64,000 nucleotides of DNA from Crambe crambe (lineage: Eukaryota > Porifera > Demospongiae > Poecilosclerida > Crambeidae), in assembly GCA_963924555.1 (NCBI GenBank), contig OZ004581.1, positions 5,247,338-5,311,337 on the forward strand. Reading direction: 5' to 3'. The notes below the pieces were generated by a model. It searched no databases and had not been told where the DNA came from. It saw nothing but the letters and a program-made list of their open reading frames with translations. How positions within the stretch are numbered: position 1 is the stretch's first letter; the number at the start of each line of letters is the position of its first letter. Shown here piece by piece: positions 1-10,849 of the stretch. Made by a program: the position numbers and the translations under genes.

Positions 1-1780
1 GTCAATAATTTACAGAAGCAACAATAATAATAATAACAACACTTATAGTAGCAGTGTTCATTCCTTATAGCCATGGTGGTACATAAGCGTGTAGCTACAT
101 AATTGAATTTGTGTTAATTTTCGGACTTGTAGACAGTTAGGTTTGGAGCTTGGACTCATCTTCTCTTGATGCCATCGGTGTTGAATTTCTTCAGACATTA
201 TGGCTTGAGATATCATCCTCTCTCACCTTCGTGGAAGGCCCTAAGATCCCTCCTATCATGGACATCCCTCAATAGCTGCCAAGATTGAAAGCAAGTACAT
301 ACAAGCCAAAGTACATATAAACCCTACATATTTTATCCTTCTCTAGCTATTTAGCTATTGTTAACTTTAATGTCTTCATTATCTTAGCTTACCCCCTCAC
401 TATATTCAATTTTTATATTATATTAATTTTGGATATTCTGAAACTGCAGGCATAGTTACACTAAAGATGTAGCAGGTATCAGCTAACTGCTGGTCCGATA
501 TATGAGACATACGTACCAATAAAGGTGGTGTGCATTTTTTGGAGTTTTTATAGGGCATATAGTGAATTTTTGTGGGGTAGAATTTTCGTGGTTTTGACAG
601 CCAAACCACCATAACCAAGATACTGCAGAGCTGACCTCTGATAGCTACAGTCCCCATAGGATCCTCACTCTATTGAAGAATGATGATACTTAGCTATCTT
701 GAATAGCATGCAGATTACAACATGCTCTCAACTAATTAAGTCTCCACATACTTCACAAGCTCCTTTATCTTCTTGGAGATGTTCACAAAAATAAGGAAGT
801 ATAAGAATGGTCTCAGTACATTCCACCACGAAAAAAAATCACCACTGCATGGTGAGACTCACCAGTCTCTCTGCTTTCTTCATTTTCTCCTTTATTTTCT
901 GTACCTTCTTGTCCAGCTTGTCTACAAGAGTACAAATACATTATACATCAAGTTCTCACTTAATGCATGCAAAAACAATGCAGTCATCATTCAATATTGA
1001 CATTGAGCTGTGCCTGCATCTTCTTCATTCATTCTTCTCTGTGTATCAACTTGTTCTGTAGCAATACCAGCACAACATAATTATGTGTAATCATGCACCT
1101 TATCAGATATCACTTTAAGGAAGGTGGGGAGGGGAAAAAATGTAATCGAGTTTACTAAGTAATAAAAATAACAGATTCCACTGGAAATGGAAAATGTGTG
1201 CTACCATAATTTTCAAGAAGGTGAGAATTCAATATGCACTCAATTAGATACTCTGTATTCAAACAAACTCTACCCCACTTTAATTTGCTGCTGTTAACTG
1301 GAGGAAGAGATAAACTTCTAACTACCTTGCTGAAGAAATCAGAATGTGTTTAGTTGGATGCTGGCTGATGAGATTGACTAGCTAGCTGATCTGTGTATTA
1401 GTTTGGCTGAAAATATGATTCAAAATGAAGTAGCTATCTTGATAGACACCTATCAGCACTTAGAAAATCTCTCTTAGATATGATGTATCTTAGTCTCAGA
1501 CCCTGCAGCTCTTGTTTCAAACACTTTCCATGAAACAGCCACCCCCGTAGTGATACCTACCACCCCCTCACATTATAAGGGCAGCACAGGATGTTGTACG
1601 GGTTCTCAAAGTCGAACGCATGCGCACAAATGATAATTCTCCACGATTGACACGTCTTTTACTCACCAGTCTGAGGGCCTGATCAACCAAATAGTAAAAA
1701 GGAAAGGAGGAGTAATCTCCACGGGTAAGATCTAGCTTACGTATTAAAAGTTCTTCTGATTTTGATCTTCGCCTTTTCAG
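1..1780. other. Non-coding stretch, nothing recognised
   Basis: Only short chance reading frames are present. There is a small AAT-rich run near 25-40. No conserved protein motif, tRNA or clear transposon end was seen on either strand. A donor-like sequence lies near 1724, but its reading frame does not join the possible exon at 1781. Confidence 0.4.
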
Positions 1781-2042
1781 GAGGATGCTGAGGTCGCAAC
1801 TGGCAGACCTGTGGAAGTCTCGGGTCCAGCACCTGAGGCAGTATTACTGTTTCCATGGGTACAAGCCAAAGCAGAGAAGCTCCCCGGCTATTTCTCGCCA
1901 TGTCTGGTTCATTCCTCTGATATTGACCTTATGGTGGTTGTTGATAGCTGTCATCTTTCTATACACTCTCAAGATGGAGCATTTATTGAGTGCAGGTGTG
2001 AATTACAATCTAGTTTTAGCTATAATCAGCTAGCTAGCTGTA
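1781..2042 (+). CDS. Possible isolated internal exon, unknown product
   Basis: A pyrimidine-rich tract ends in TTTTCAG at 1780. It is followed by an open frame of about 87 codons that ends at a donor-like AAG|GTACCT at 2042/2043. The predicted peptide is mixed in composition, includes the stretch GPAPEAVLLFPWVQAKAEK and has several cysteines towards its end, so it does not look like low-complexity sequence. I do not recognise a family. No compatible neighbouring exon was found. It could be a real exon of an unrecognised gene, an old gene fragment or chance. Confidence 0.2.
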
Positions 2043-3558
2043 AGGTACCTAAAGTGGGGTGATTCCAAACAGCAGGATAATTCTGACTGTACTGAGACTT
2101 CTGAGCTCAAACAAAATAGAAGTCATAAGCCTGTGGATTTTTGAAGAGCTTGAGGTGTTTTGAAAGTATTTGAACTGTTCAGAATCACCCCATCTACCTT
2201 GCTCTACCTTACTAGGTTCCCAAATTCATATGTGAGGGGCGTAAGTTAAAAATCCAACTGTTTATAATACTGATAGTGTTTTTCATTAACCCTCAGTGCA
2301 TGTGCTAGGGTTACAGTACTCAGTTGTGTCTGCAGCCAAAGTAGAAAATTAATAATTATAGACTGTTAATAGTGACACTTCCTGCTCATTGGTGATCTGC
2401 AAACTAATTATATTGATACTAAGCACTCTTAATGGGTTAGCAAAGCTTGTGAAATGTGACCGGATTTCGGAAAACCCAGCATATTTAAATTGGGTGAGCC
2501 TGAGCGAGCCCCATACTAGCTGGTTGACTCAGGAGTTTCCATTACTTGACCCAATCCCAATTGAAAAGGGACTGTTTCACACAGAAATTAATACCACACT
2601 ATAGCTCATTACCTTTGAAGTTTATTGATACTATACTAAATCTTAAACCACCATGGATAAGCGGTTGCATTGATGACATCTTTTGATCTTGTCTACCACA
2701 GATTGCAGTACATAGAACAGTAAACCAAAATTTACATAGTTAGCTCAACTCCAAATCCACAGTTAAGCCCTTTGAAAGGAGGCTATATAAATTTTGGTGC
2801 AATCTGTTGTAGCAGCTGTGTGAAGAAGCTTTACTGCATTGTTATCTTCCATGCTCGGGTTATCTAGAAGTTGGACAAGGAAGTTTGGGTAGATAGATAA
2901 TGGTGTTCTGTACTTTTGTACTATACATAGTGGAGCCATACATCAAAGGCACCACCTGTAGTTTATACTGTTAAAACCACAGTCTGATATTTATCTATAG
3001 CACTGTTATAACTTCATTTTGACAAAAAATTTCTTCTAAATAGTAGGGATGGCTCCAAAATTCAGCTGGACTATGACTGCAATACTCTATCAAACCAAGC
3101 CGTGTGCCCCCAAGATTATATTATATTATGACTGCAAGTACATATTAAACCAAACCGTATGGCCCCATAGGCCCAAGATCTTGTACTTTGACTACAGCAT
3201 CATATCAATCCAGGCTTGATTTGATAAGGCGGTGGTGATGAAGATGCCTTTCGAGCTCGGCTAAGTTAGAAGAATTAGTAACTTATTCAGCATTTCTAGA
3301 GCTATCCACAGCTATACCATTCGAAGGTTCACAACTTTTCTGGTTCCTATAATAACTGCATGTCTTCCAGGTATCTATTTTTCAAAATATATAGCTATTA
3401 TGAGATGCATTGTGGTATTCTTTGTTATATTAACATGTTAATTTTAGAAAATGATGCAACAAAACTGTTTTTACTTTGTAGATACCTGACAGCTGTAACC
3501 TGATGCATGCTATGAATTCATTACTTCAGAGAAAATTATTCATATATCCAGCTAGTAC
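2043..3558. other. Non-coding stretch with one diverged tandem repeat
   Basis: No gene is supported here. Apart from the repeat listed at 3071-3215 the sequence holds short AT-rich runs and chance frames under 75 codons. Confidence 0.4.
3071..3215. repeat. Diverged tandem repeat, about 2.5 units of 55-62 bp
   Basis: Units start near 3071, 3124 and 3186. Each contains a form of TATGACTGCAA, then CATATTAAACCAA, then a CCCCAAGAT block. Similarity falls off in the third unit. No coding role is evident. Confidence 0.5.
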
Positions 3559-3710
3559 TACAGTGCTTTGCAAGTTGGTTGGCAGATTTCATGTCTTAGC
3601 TGCAGTTGTAGCTATGTAAACTCTCTAATTGTATTTGCAGTAGTGCCCACAATAGAGAGTTTACATACAACTGAAGCTAGGACATGAACTCTAACTTGCA
3701 AAGCACTGTA
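3559..3710. mobile_element. Tc1/mariner-like MITE, almost fully palindromic
   Basis: TA dinucleotides at 3559-3560 and 3709-3710 flank inverted ends reading CAGTGCTTTGCAAGTT and its complement. The arms continue inwards with imperfect pairing (AGAGAGTTTACAT near the centre). At about 150 bp it has no coding capacity. The TA duplication fits the Tc1/mariner superfamily. No autonomous partner is in the window. Confidence 0.7.
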
Positions 3711-4215
3711 TGTCTGAAATTTTTAACTGCCGCATCTTCTGTGGTCAGGAGTTGTATTTTTGTGGTTGATGCATGAATATTGTTACATTCTGACCATGAA
3801 AGCTTTGATGCATGGAGACCAGAACTAGGGCAGCTTATATGCTTCAACTAAGGTATCTATGCTGCCTTTGGTACCTATTACTTCACTATCTAGCAATTCC
3901 TAGCGCCAGGAGGTGAGAAAAAATTAGTTTCAATGTGCTAGGACTCAAGTATGAAGAGCAGAAGACAAAGCAGTATCATTTTACAGTGGCTTCTAAAATC
4001 GCCGTTTTCATTTGGTTGTTCATCATCATCAAACAGCTTATTTCAGAAATGGTTCATTCAAATGCTATAATTTTCATACCACACTGTACTCAAAATTGAC
4101 TGTGCTATAATCCTTTACCTTTAACTCAAAAATAGCATGTCATTTTCCAACTTGCTAGCTTTCAACCTATATGTACAACGTGGCATGTACAAAATTAGGT
4201 CAATGGCAGTCTTAT
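3711..4215. other. Non-coding stretch, nothing recognised
   Basis: Short CATCATCAT runs and chance frames only. Confidence 0.4.
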
Positions 4216-4255
4216 CAGAGAATGTAGGCTTGACATGCAAAACGCCCATGCTCAT

Positions 4256-4256
<1 letters not shown>

Positions 4257-4296
<40 letters not shown>
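4257..4296. repeat. (TAA)n microsatellite inside family E
   Basis: About 13 perfect TAA units. The same type of run occurs inside family A and B copies, so it travels with the elements. Confidence 0.9.
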
Positions 4297-4302
4297 CTTC
4301 TT

Positions 4303-4517
4303 CTTGACAGCCATAACTCCCGACTGCTTCATCCTATATCTATGATCTTGGTACCATATTGAAGCTCTATACCTGATCTAATGTTCAAATTGAAGTAAAT
4401 CTCAAGTCCTAACTGTCAATTGCCGTCAGAGTGCCTTCGTGGACGCTTGACAGCCATAATTCCCGACTGCTTCATCCTATATCTACGATCTTGGTACCAT
4501 CTTGAAGCTCTACACCT
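4303..4517. repeat. Two direct copies of a 72-bp block, 143 bp apart
   Basis: Copies at 4303-4374 and 4446-4517 both begin CTTGACAGCCATAA and share about nine bases in ten. Immediately downstream (4572-4665) the short motif CTTCGTAGACA recurs in four diverged forms. Both features lie inside family E and suggest internal tandem duplication. Confidence 0.7.
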
Positions 4518-4774
4518 CAGGTAAGGAATGGTATCGTTCAAATTGATCAAATTGAACGTGGACGACTCAAATTCTCGAACGCTTCGTAGACAGCAAAGTT
4601 AGTTTATACGCTATGTAGACGTTTCGTAGACAACATTAGAACACTAGAATGCTTCGTAGACACTGTTGAGAAAAAAACTATCTTGCTGAGTTGCGGTGGG
4701 CGTGGTAAGTTTATTTGTGAAAGGGTTGTTCTTGACATCTTTAGCCATGCCCCTTGAAAAAGTGTGCAAACAAG

Positions 4775-5125
4775 TGAGAGTAAAAACAGTTCTTCTAAAT
4801 GAAAGAGTGATGTAGGCTTGAGTACATGACTATAAAAAGTACGGAAACAAGGTGCTGGCTATGTACTGACCCTACATCGCTGCATGGACTGCTCTGCTAA
4901 CTGTCATAAAATTGACATAAACCCTACATCGCTGCTGCCATACTATCCTTTTTGGCTACACCTTGCAGTGATGTAGGGTTTATGTCAATTTTATGACAGT
5001 TAGCAGAGCAGTCCATGCAGCGATGTAGGGTCAGTACATAGCCAGCACCTTGTTTCCGTACTTTTTATAGTCATGTACTCAAGCCTACATCACTCTTTCA
5101 TTTAGAAGAAATGTTTTTACTCTCA
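4775..5125. repeat. Long fold-back: 156-bp arms, 39-bp loop
   Basis: Positions 4775-4930 are the near-perfect reverse complement of 4970-5125. The outer part of each arm carries TTCTTCTAAAT, and the inner part carries ACCCTACATC twice. This is one terminus of family E and could form a cruciform. Confidence 0.9.
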
Positions 5126-6148
5126 TTATAAACTGTATAGATAGCATTATTCCTTCCAGATCAGATTCATTTCGGCTCATACAAACCTCCAATGAACCTA
5201 CATAATAGCTAGTTACAATACATGAACTGTAACTTGGATAGCAGGATCACAGCATCCAGTGGCCTATAATAAACCTTTTTTTGATGTAATGTTACATTAC
5301 ATCGAAAAAGGTGATGAACAAGTAAAGGAAAAATATTCTAAATAAAAAAGGAAAGTAGGGATGGTTGTGTGCAGTTCAAAAAAGTTCAGCAACAGGAGAG
5401 TGAACTAACCCTTTACTCATCACCAATATTACCAAACTACAAGCCTTTATATAAATCTCAAGCCTTGTTGATTATTGTTGCGACACTAATATGCAACCCA
5501 AAGTATGTCAGGTACATACATTAGCGCTGAACCCAGCCTCTTTTTCCTTTTTTGGGGGGATGGGGAAAAAGAGAGCCTGGTATCCACTGTTTGCGCATGC
5601 GCCAATTTTTGAAATAAATGCGCATGCGATGACAAGTTTTGACGTCGAGAAGTTCTAGCAATGTATCTCATGTCCTACTATTCCGAGAATGCTTAGATCC
5701 TCCAGGGCATCAGAAGTAACAAGGGCTTCAGGGGCACAGAAGAGAAGGCTATCTGATCTAAAACTGGTAGATGTAGCGAGGTAGTACTGGCCAAAACATC
5801 ATTGGTCGATCATTAGAGCATATATCTACATCTATGATCAGAGTAACTAGAGGAGAGGCAACCAGTACCATGAAGGGGAGAGTCTCACTCTGGTAGAACA
5901 GATCTTTCTATAACCAGTTTGGTAGACAAACAGAAACATCCTTCCCATCGTAGACTGCCTTGACAGTAGTGTGTGTCTTCGGGAATGCCCAAGTTTCTCC
6001 AAGGAGAAACGAAGAGCAGCGCATGAGTAAAACTATAGCTAGCATGCATGCAGCATTGTACTAGTTGTGCAACCACGCCCATTAATTATGATGATTGTGT
6101 AGCGGAAATATCCGAGTGATATCCTGATTCCCAGATTTCTGGGAAAAA
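5126..6148. other. Repeat-rich spacer left of the hAT element
   Basis: It contains a 38-bp palindrome (5274-5311, built on TTTGATGTAATG), a family F remnant with AAGTAGGGATGG near 5345, and a block at 5130-5195 (CCTTCCAGATCAGATTCAT) that recurs in the same orientation at about 8890. The block at 5505-5600 is listed separately. No gene was recognised. Confidence 0.5.
5505..5600 (+). repeat. Left arm of an inverted repeat flanking the hAT insertion
   Basis: This segment (AACCCAGCCTC, a T/G-rich core, then CACTGTTTGCGCATGCGC) is present in inverted orientation at about 8733-8830. The pair appears to be an older repeat into which the hAT element inserted. Confidence 0.6.
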
Positions 6149-8733
6149 CTAGCGCAGGGCTCACTATTAAGAAACAAATATTTCCCAGACAAAGTGTCAG
6201 AAAGAACTACAATTTCTGACACCAACTAAACAATTTTTTTTTTTTTAATGAACTGAAGTGAACAGGTTTGGTCTTAGTCTTCATGATCAGTGATAGTGTC
6301 TGAGTCATCTGATGATTCAAAGTCAGAGTTCATCCACTTGTCCCAGTCCTGCAAATCTAGGGTATAACTTGTACTAGGCTGCTGTTCATCGTCTCCTGTG
6401 CCTGAAGGACTTGCAGATTTCCTGGGTGCTCGAGCGTCAGATGGGGCCCTCCTGGTCTTGTCCTCCCACCACAATTTTAAAGCAGAGGTTGGATTCCACT
6501 GAGAGAGTTCAGGTCCTTCTGCTATTCGAAGCAGTTCATCTAATCTGTCTTCACTAATACTAGTGCGAGTGATACCCTTGATATTTTTAAGGAGAGAAAA
6601 GGCTCTTTCCAACTTTCCATTAGACACAGGGAGGCAAAATAAGAGATTTACCAATGCTAGAATGTTCACCCATTTACTAGAGTCTGTAGAATTAAATAGT
6701 TTCCACCAAATCACACGGTAACTTTCCTGCACCAGATTAAAGTAACGTTTAGCATAGTCAACCATATCCTCCCACTCTTCCTGTATTACGGTGATATTAA
6801 TTTTTGCCTTTTCCAATGGTTGCTGGAACAAATTAACCAAATACTCAAGGGAATTATGGGCAAAAGACCCATCCTGACCTTTGTCCCATCCAATAGGTGT
6901 AAGTATGGTTAATACATGAGTTAATAGATCTATATGCTGAACTTTCACACGGTTTCGAAGGCATTCCAGAACACGGTCAGTAAGATCGGAATACTTTGAT
7001 TTGTAATACTGTAAAGCACTATCATAGTTGGTTATCTCTGCACCCTGATAAGAGGTACCAGAAGCATCCACTTTCACACGGTTACATAACATTTTCACAT
7101 TAGGCAGATCATCAAAGGGGGTCTTTTTAATTTTTTCTACAGATTTTTTAGTTTTGATAAAAGCTTCAATAGCACCCATAACACAAATTTCATCTTTTTG
7201 AAGCACTTTACACAAAATTGATGCTGGTTTAAGTAAGTCCAAAAAAAATGCACAGCCAACTAGAATTTTGGCATTTCTCCATTGTAATGCATAACCTTTT
7301 AGTTTCTGTTTGTCTACTGACTTTACTGTAGGATCTTCAATCAACGAACACAGATGACTGAGGTATGCTCCAAATCTCTCTAGCACCCGACTTAAAGCCA
7401 TAACCTTGTGGGATACAAATCGTGTTCCACAAGCTCGCAAAGGCCGCAACCCTCCTTTGTGAGAAAAATCATCAGAATCTAAGCAGGCTTTGAGTTCCGT
7501 AACAATATCGTCTAACTCGCGACATTTCTTTGGAGATTTTTCGTATAAGTAATATAAGCGAAGTAACATTTCATCAATAGAAGCAAAATAAGTATTCTTA
7601 AAAGAATCATTGAGAGACAATTCCAGTCTATGTGCCAAACACCAAAACATAACCAACCATGGCACCTCTTCTGTTAACTGCCCCCTTAGCCCTCCTAAGG
7701 CTATGTTTGCTGAAGCACCATCACACCCATATCCCACTAGGCGGTCCCTCCAATCAGATATCCCAACATAGTCCATGGCACTTTCAAAACATTGAAACAA
7801 ACCCAGGCCTGTGCAACTACGTGGTTGCCTCACCGCAAGAAACTTATCATGTACACATACCATTCCATCATCTGTGTAAGGATCGAAGTACAACACCAAG
7901 AAGAGTTCCTCCTCAACATTACCAGAGTCAGTGCTTGTATCTGACTGGACACTGAAAAAATTGACTTTGGAGAGGTTATTAAGTAGCTGTATTCTCAAAT
8001 CTTCAGCAATGTAATGAATAAATGAAGCACAAGCTTTATCATTCTTATAACCCTGCCCAATTCTAGCTCCCTGCCGCTCTAGTAACTCACAGAGTGGCTT
8101 AAATTTAACAAAAGCAAAGTTCTGCTTAGCCACAAAATAGGCTACTTCAAATTTCTTACTCATAGTAGCTTCAGTAGCTGGACCAAGCCTGTGCAGAGCC
8201 TGAACAATTGGGGCATAGTCAGCAACACTGGAGGAAGATTCCTTGCGCAGAAGATGCATGGCTCGTGCATGCATATCACTGGCAGCATGGTCTTTAAAGC
8301 TGGAGGCTCTCAAGTTCCTTGAACCCTCGATGAAACCAGGCTTGAAGTTCCTCATCCCCTCGAGTTTATCTTTGAACTTGATGCAGACAGAACACATCAA
8401 CGCTTCAACATGGCTCCGCCCAGAAGCTACATATTTCAGCCACGTGGCTGTGTTCAGTGCCTTGTCATTTTCAGCAATCCACTTCTGAACGGTAGTGACA
8501 GTCAGTGCCCTCTTCTTGCTAGGCGGTTGGTAAGCTTGCTGCTCTGTGTCGGTGCTACTATAGCTACAATAACTCTCATCCATTTTTACCAGACTAGGCT
8601 AGAACAAAAGTGCAAACTTAGCTACTCGTACTCTCTGACACTTTGTCAGGTAAAGTATCAATTTCTCCCGTCATGTGACTTAATTAACCGGATATTGTCC
8701 GATGTCCGGAAGTAATAGTGAGCCCTGCTAGCG
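6149..8733 (-). mobile_element. Apparently complete hAT transposon with target duplication
   Basis: Terminal inverted repeats CAGGGCTCACTATTA (6155-6169) and its complement (8713-8727) enclose one long transposase frame on the minus strand. CTAGCG directly abuts both ends (6149-6154 and 8728-8733), giving a 6-bp target-site duplication. CAGGG is a usual hAT terminus. Classical hAT duplications are 8 bp, so 6 bp is a little unusual. The element is 2573 bp without the duplications. Ends, duplication and frame are all intact, so it may be recently active. Confidence 0.85.
6274..8583 (-). CDS. hAT-family transposase (ZNF862-like)
   Basis: This 769-codon uninterrupted frame fills a hAT element. 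The N-terminal quarter has a BED/TTF-like zinc site (CSVC, then a histidine pair in FKDHAASDMH). The RNase-H-like catalytic core follows, with acidic positions in SDTSTD and GCDGAS, the hAT signature FWCLAHRLELSLND, and the C-terminal dimerisation block NGKLERAFSLLKNI that carries the catalytic glutamate. The C-terminus is acidic and serine-rich. The start is the first ATG, 144 bp inside the right terminal repeat, and no intron is needed. The protein should cut and paste its own element in the nucleus. Domesticated relatives of this family exist, but intact ends argue for a transposon here. The family is confident; activity is inference. Confidence 0.9.
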   Translation of the reverse strand: MDESYCSYSSTDTEQQAYQPPSKKRALTVTTVQKWIAENDKALNTATWLKYVASGRSHVEALMCSVCIKFKDKLEGMRNFKPGFIEGSRNLRASSFKDHAASDMHARAMHLLRKESSSSVADYAPIVQALHRLGPATEATMSKKFEVAYFVAKQNFAFVKFKPLCELLERQGARIGQGYKNDKACASFIHYIAEDLRIQLLNNLSKVNFFSVQSDTSTDSGNVEEELFLVLYFDPYTDDGMVCVHDKFLAVRQPRSCTGLGLFQCFESAMDYVGISDWRDRLVGYGCDGASANIALGGLRGQLTEEVPWLVMFWCLAHRLELSLNDSFKNTYFASIDEMLLRLYYLYEKSPKKCRELDDIVTELKACLDSDDFSHKGGLRPLRACGTRFVSHKVMALSRVLERFGAYLSHLCSLIEDPTVKSVDKQKLKGYALQWRNAKILVGCAFFLDLLKPASILCKVLQKDEICVMGAIEAFIKTKKSVEKIKKTPFDDLPNVKMLCNRVKVDASGTSYQGAEITNYDSALQYYKSKYSDLTDRVLECLRNRVKVQHIDLLTHVLTILTPIGWDKGQDGSFAHNSLEYLVNLFQQPLEKAKINITVIQEEWEDMVDYAKRYFNLVQESYRVIWWKLFNSTDSSKWVNILALVNLLFCLPVSNGKLERAFSLLKNIKGITRTSISEDRLDELLRIAEGPELSQWNPTSALKLWWEDKTRRAPSDARAPRKSASPSGTGDDEQQPSTSYTLDLQDWDKWMNSDFESSDDSDTITDHED

Positions 8734-8830
8734 CATGTGCAAACAGTGGCATGCTCTCTTTTTCCCCGCCCCCAAAAAAGGAAAAGAGAGGCTGGGTTCG
8801 AGGCTAGTACATACATACACCAGTAAAGAC
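8734..8830 (-). repeat. Right arm of the inverted repeat flanking the hAT insertion
   Basis: Reverse-complement match to 5505-5600, beginning GCATGTGCAAACAGTG and ending in AGGCTGGGTTC. Confidence 0.6.
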
Positions 8831-9765
8831 CTTAAAAATTATAAATTATACTGTGAATTGTATAAATACGAGCTCCATCGGCATTTTTTTTCCTTCCAGA
8901 TCAGATTCATCTTGGCTTGTACAATATGATGAAACCTGATGAACTGCATAGCAAATATAGTATGGCGCTTAATTTTTGAGGATCACGGTTTTTGCAGATT
9001 TAATGAGTAGCACGAAAGTTAAGCTCCGCAAAAAGTTGACCCAAGTCCATCTGGCCAGCATGTGCGCATCATTCTGCTGTTTCTCTAGAACTGACAAGTC
9101 AGAAATCGTAGGTACATGTCTAACCACTCTCATAACTGCTGCTACATAGAAAGGATCTTGAAAATTAATTTTCTCACGCAAGGCAGCTCTCCTTGGGCTC
9201 CACTAGCCTCATACCAAGGCAGATTCAATTCATTGACTCTTTTGCGTAAGTTTCAGCCATGTAGAGATGCAGTAGCTAGCTAGCTAGATTCCTCTCCGGA
9301 AAGCAGTATAGTGCTGTTTTATTTGATGTCACTGGTCACGTGCGATGAATTGATCCCACCCCCTGGTGTACAGGTGTCCGTACAGAAGCAGTAAATTAGT
9401 TCTTGTCACACAAGGAGTAGCTTTTTGTACTTAGGATATATCTTTACAGTAACAATTAGCTGCAACATACTGGAGAATCATAACTTCTGCAAACAGGTGT
9501 AGCTAGATTCACTGTATAACTGCCTATTCACTTGTACACCAGGACAGTGGGATATTTCAGTGTCACTTCCGTATACTCTAAAACAATCCATAAAACTTCT
9601 GTGCATGTCTGTAGTTTTCAACAAGAGATCACATGATGCAAAGGCTCTCTACTGCACTGTAGCAGGGGGGGGGGGGGGGGGGGGTGGTTATTAGCTGCGA
9701 TGCAACCGCGTTATTTCTGTGATAAGTGATCTGTGAAAGTTGAGTTCCTCGATATAAAAGCACTA
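8831..9765. other. Non-coding spacer
   Basis: Holds the second CCTTCCAGATCAGATTCAT block (about 8895), short GCTAGCTAGCTAG repeats near 9273 and the poly-G run at 9665. No gene was recognised. Confidence 0.4.
9665..9684 (+). repeat. Poly-G run, 20 bases
   Basis: Uninterrupted guanines on the + strand, with quadruplex potential. One of four such runs of 15 or more bases in the window. Confidence 0.9.
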
Positions 9766-10057
9766 GCGTAAGTTGTTGATTGTCGACCACCTAACTTTAT
9801 ACCACTGCCTACTTCACTTTTTTATAGGTAAAGGATCATTCAACTTACTGTCAATGACTTCAGGCCACCTACTTAAGGTTTATGGGTATAGCGACTACCT
9901 GGTAATCCTGCTTCAACCATAATGGACATTTCAAAGATTGACCACAGTCTCAATTGTTGACCATGCGTACATAAAGCTGACCTCACTATATCAGCTGTTA
10001 TTTTAATATCGACCAGTAGCTCATACTTTCGTACATATCTTGATAATGATTAATTAT

Positions 10058-10250
10058 CAATGGCTGTTTTATTAACACATTGTTATCATCAATATGAAAT
10101 TTCTTTAATGAACTTTCTATGTAGCATGAACTGCAGTTATGAGCAAAAAAAGCACAAATCAAGTGAACAATTTTTTTGCTCATAACTGGTTCACTTTCAT
10201 TAAAGAAAGTTCATATTGATGATAATAATGTGTTAATAAAACAGCCATTG
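10058..10250. mobile_element. Fold-back MITE nested in the pogo element
   Basis: Arms begin CAATGGCTGTTTTATTAACA and end in the complement. They pair over about 75 bp around a loop that carries its own GAGCAAAAAAA stem. It lies between the pogo terminus and the transposase tail, so it inserted after the pogo element. No target duplication could be fixed because the flanks are AT-rich. Confidence 0.65.
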
Positions 10251-10389
10251 ATTACATCTCCAGTAGCATCATCTATATCATCTTTGTATAAACCACAACA
10301 CATCACTGGATTCAATTCTTACTCTTCTCTTTGGATACTGTTTCTGTTTTGGTGAATAAGTTGTGGAAGATTTTTTGTGTATATCTTGA

Positions 10390-10818
10390 GGTTCCTCATT
10401 TGGAGATGTTACTAATTCTACTTCTTTTTCTTGATTTATTTGCTTTATTTTTCTCCTCTTCCATCTGCTTTTGCCTCGCCAACTTTTTAGCTTCTCGTTC
10501 CTGTTGCTTCCGTAATTTTTCTTGCTCCTTTTCCAATTTCTTTCTTTCTCTTTCCAACTTCTTTTTTTCCTTCTCCTTCCTCTTGTTTCTTCTGTTCCTT
10601 AAGAGCCAGCAACAGGATTTGGCACTAGTAAGAACACGAGCACATTTCGAGACATCACAACTTGATTAGGAATAGAATTATTGCTAGGAAAAACAAGCAA
10701 CTCAGATAAAGGAGATCGGCCAGATGATGGTGATGATGGTGAACTATTTGAGACTGCAATCACAGGTGTGGATGGAAGGACTGCTGACACTGGATTATTA
10801 CCAACTGGTACTGATGGC

Positions 10819-10849
<31 letters not shown>

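Larger units (their letters stand above)
4216..5125 (+). mobile_element. Family E non-autonomous element (hairpin/fold-back clan)
   Basis: The left end reads CAGAGA followed at once by ATGTAGGCTTGACATG. The right end carries the complement TCAAGCCTACAT inside a long fold-back (4775-5125). Between them are a TAA microsatellite and a block starting TTGACAGCCATAACTCC, which resembles the family D block TTGACGGCTGTAACTCC. The order CAGAGA end, microsatellite, unique block, fold-back is shared with families A, B and D. The short terminal hairpin of those families is missing here, apparently deleted. No protein is encoded. Confidence 0.6.

Noticed and set aside
4775..5125. Long fold-backs as possible CRISPR-like or hairpin RNA loci
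   Set aside because: There are single pairs of arms without regular spacers. They are transposon ends. Small-RNA production cannot be judged from sequence.
7659..7955. Plus-strand frame containing NIETNPGL, resembling a 2A motif
   Set aside because: It is antisense to the intact hAT transposase, lacks the final proline of NPGP and has no hydrophobic lead-in. Coincidence.
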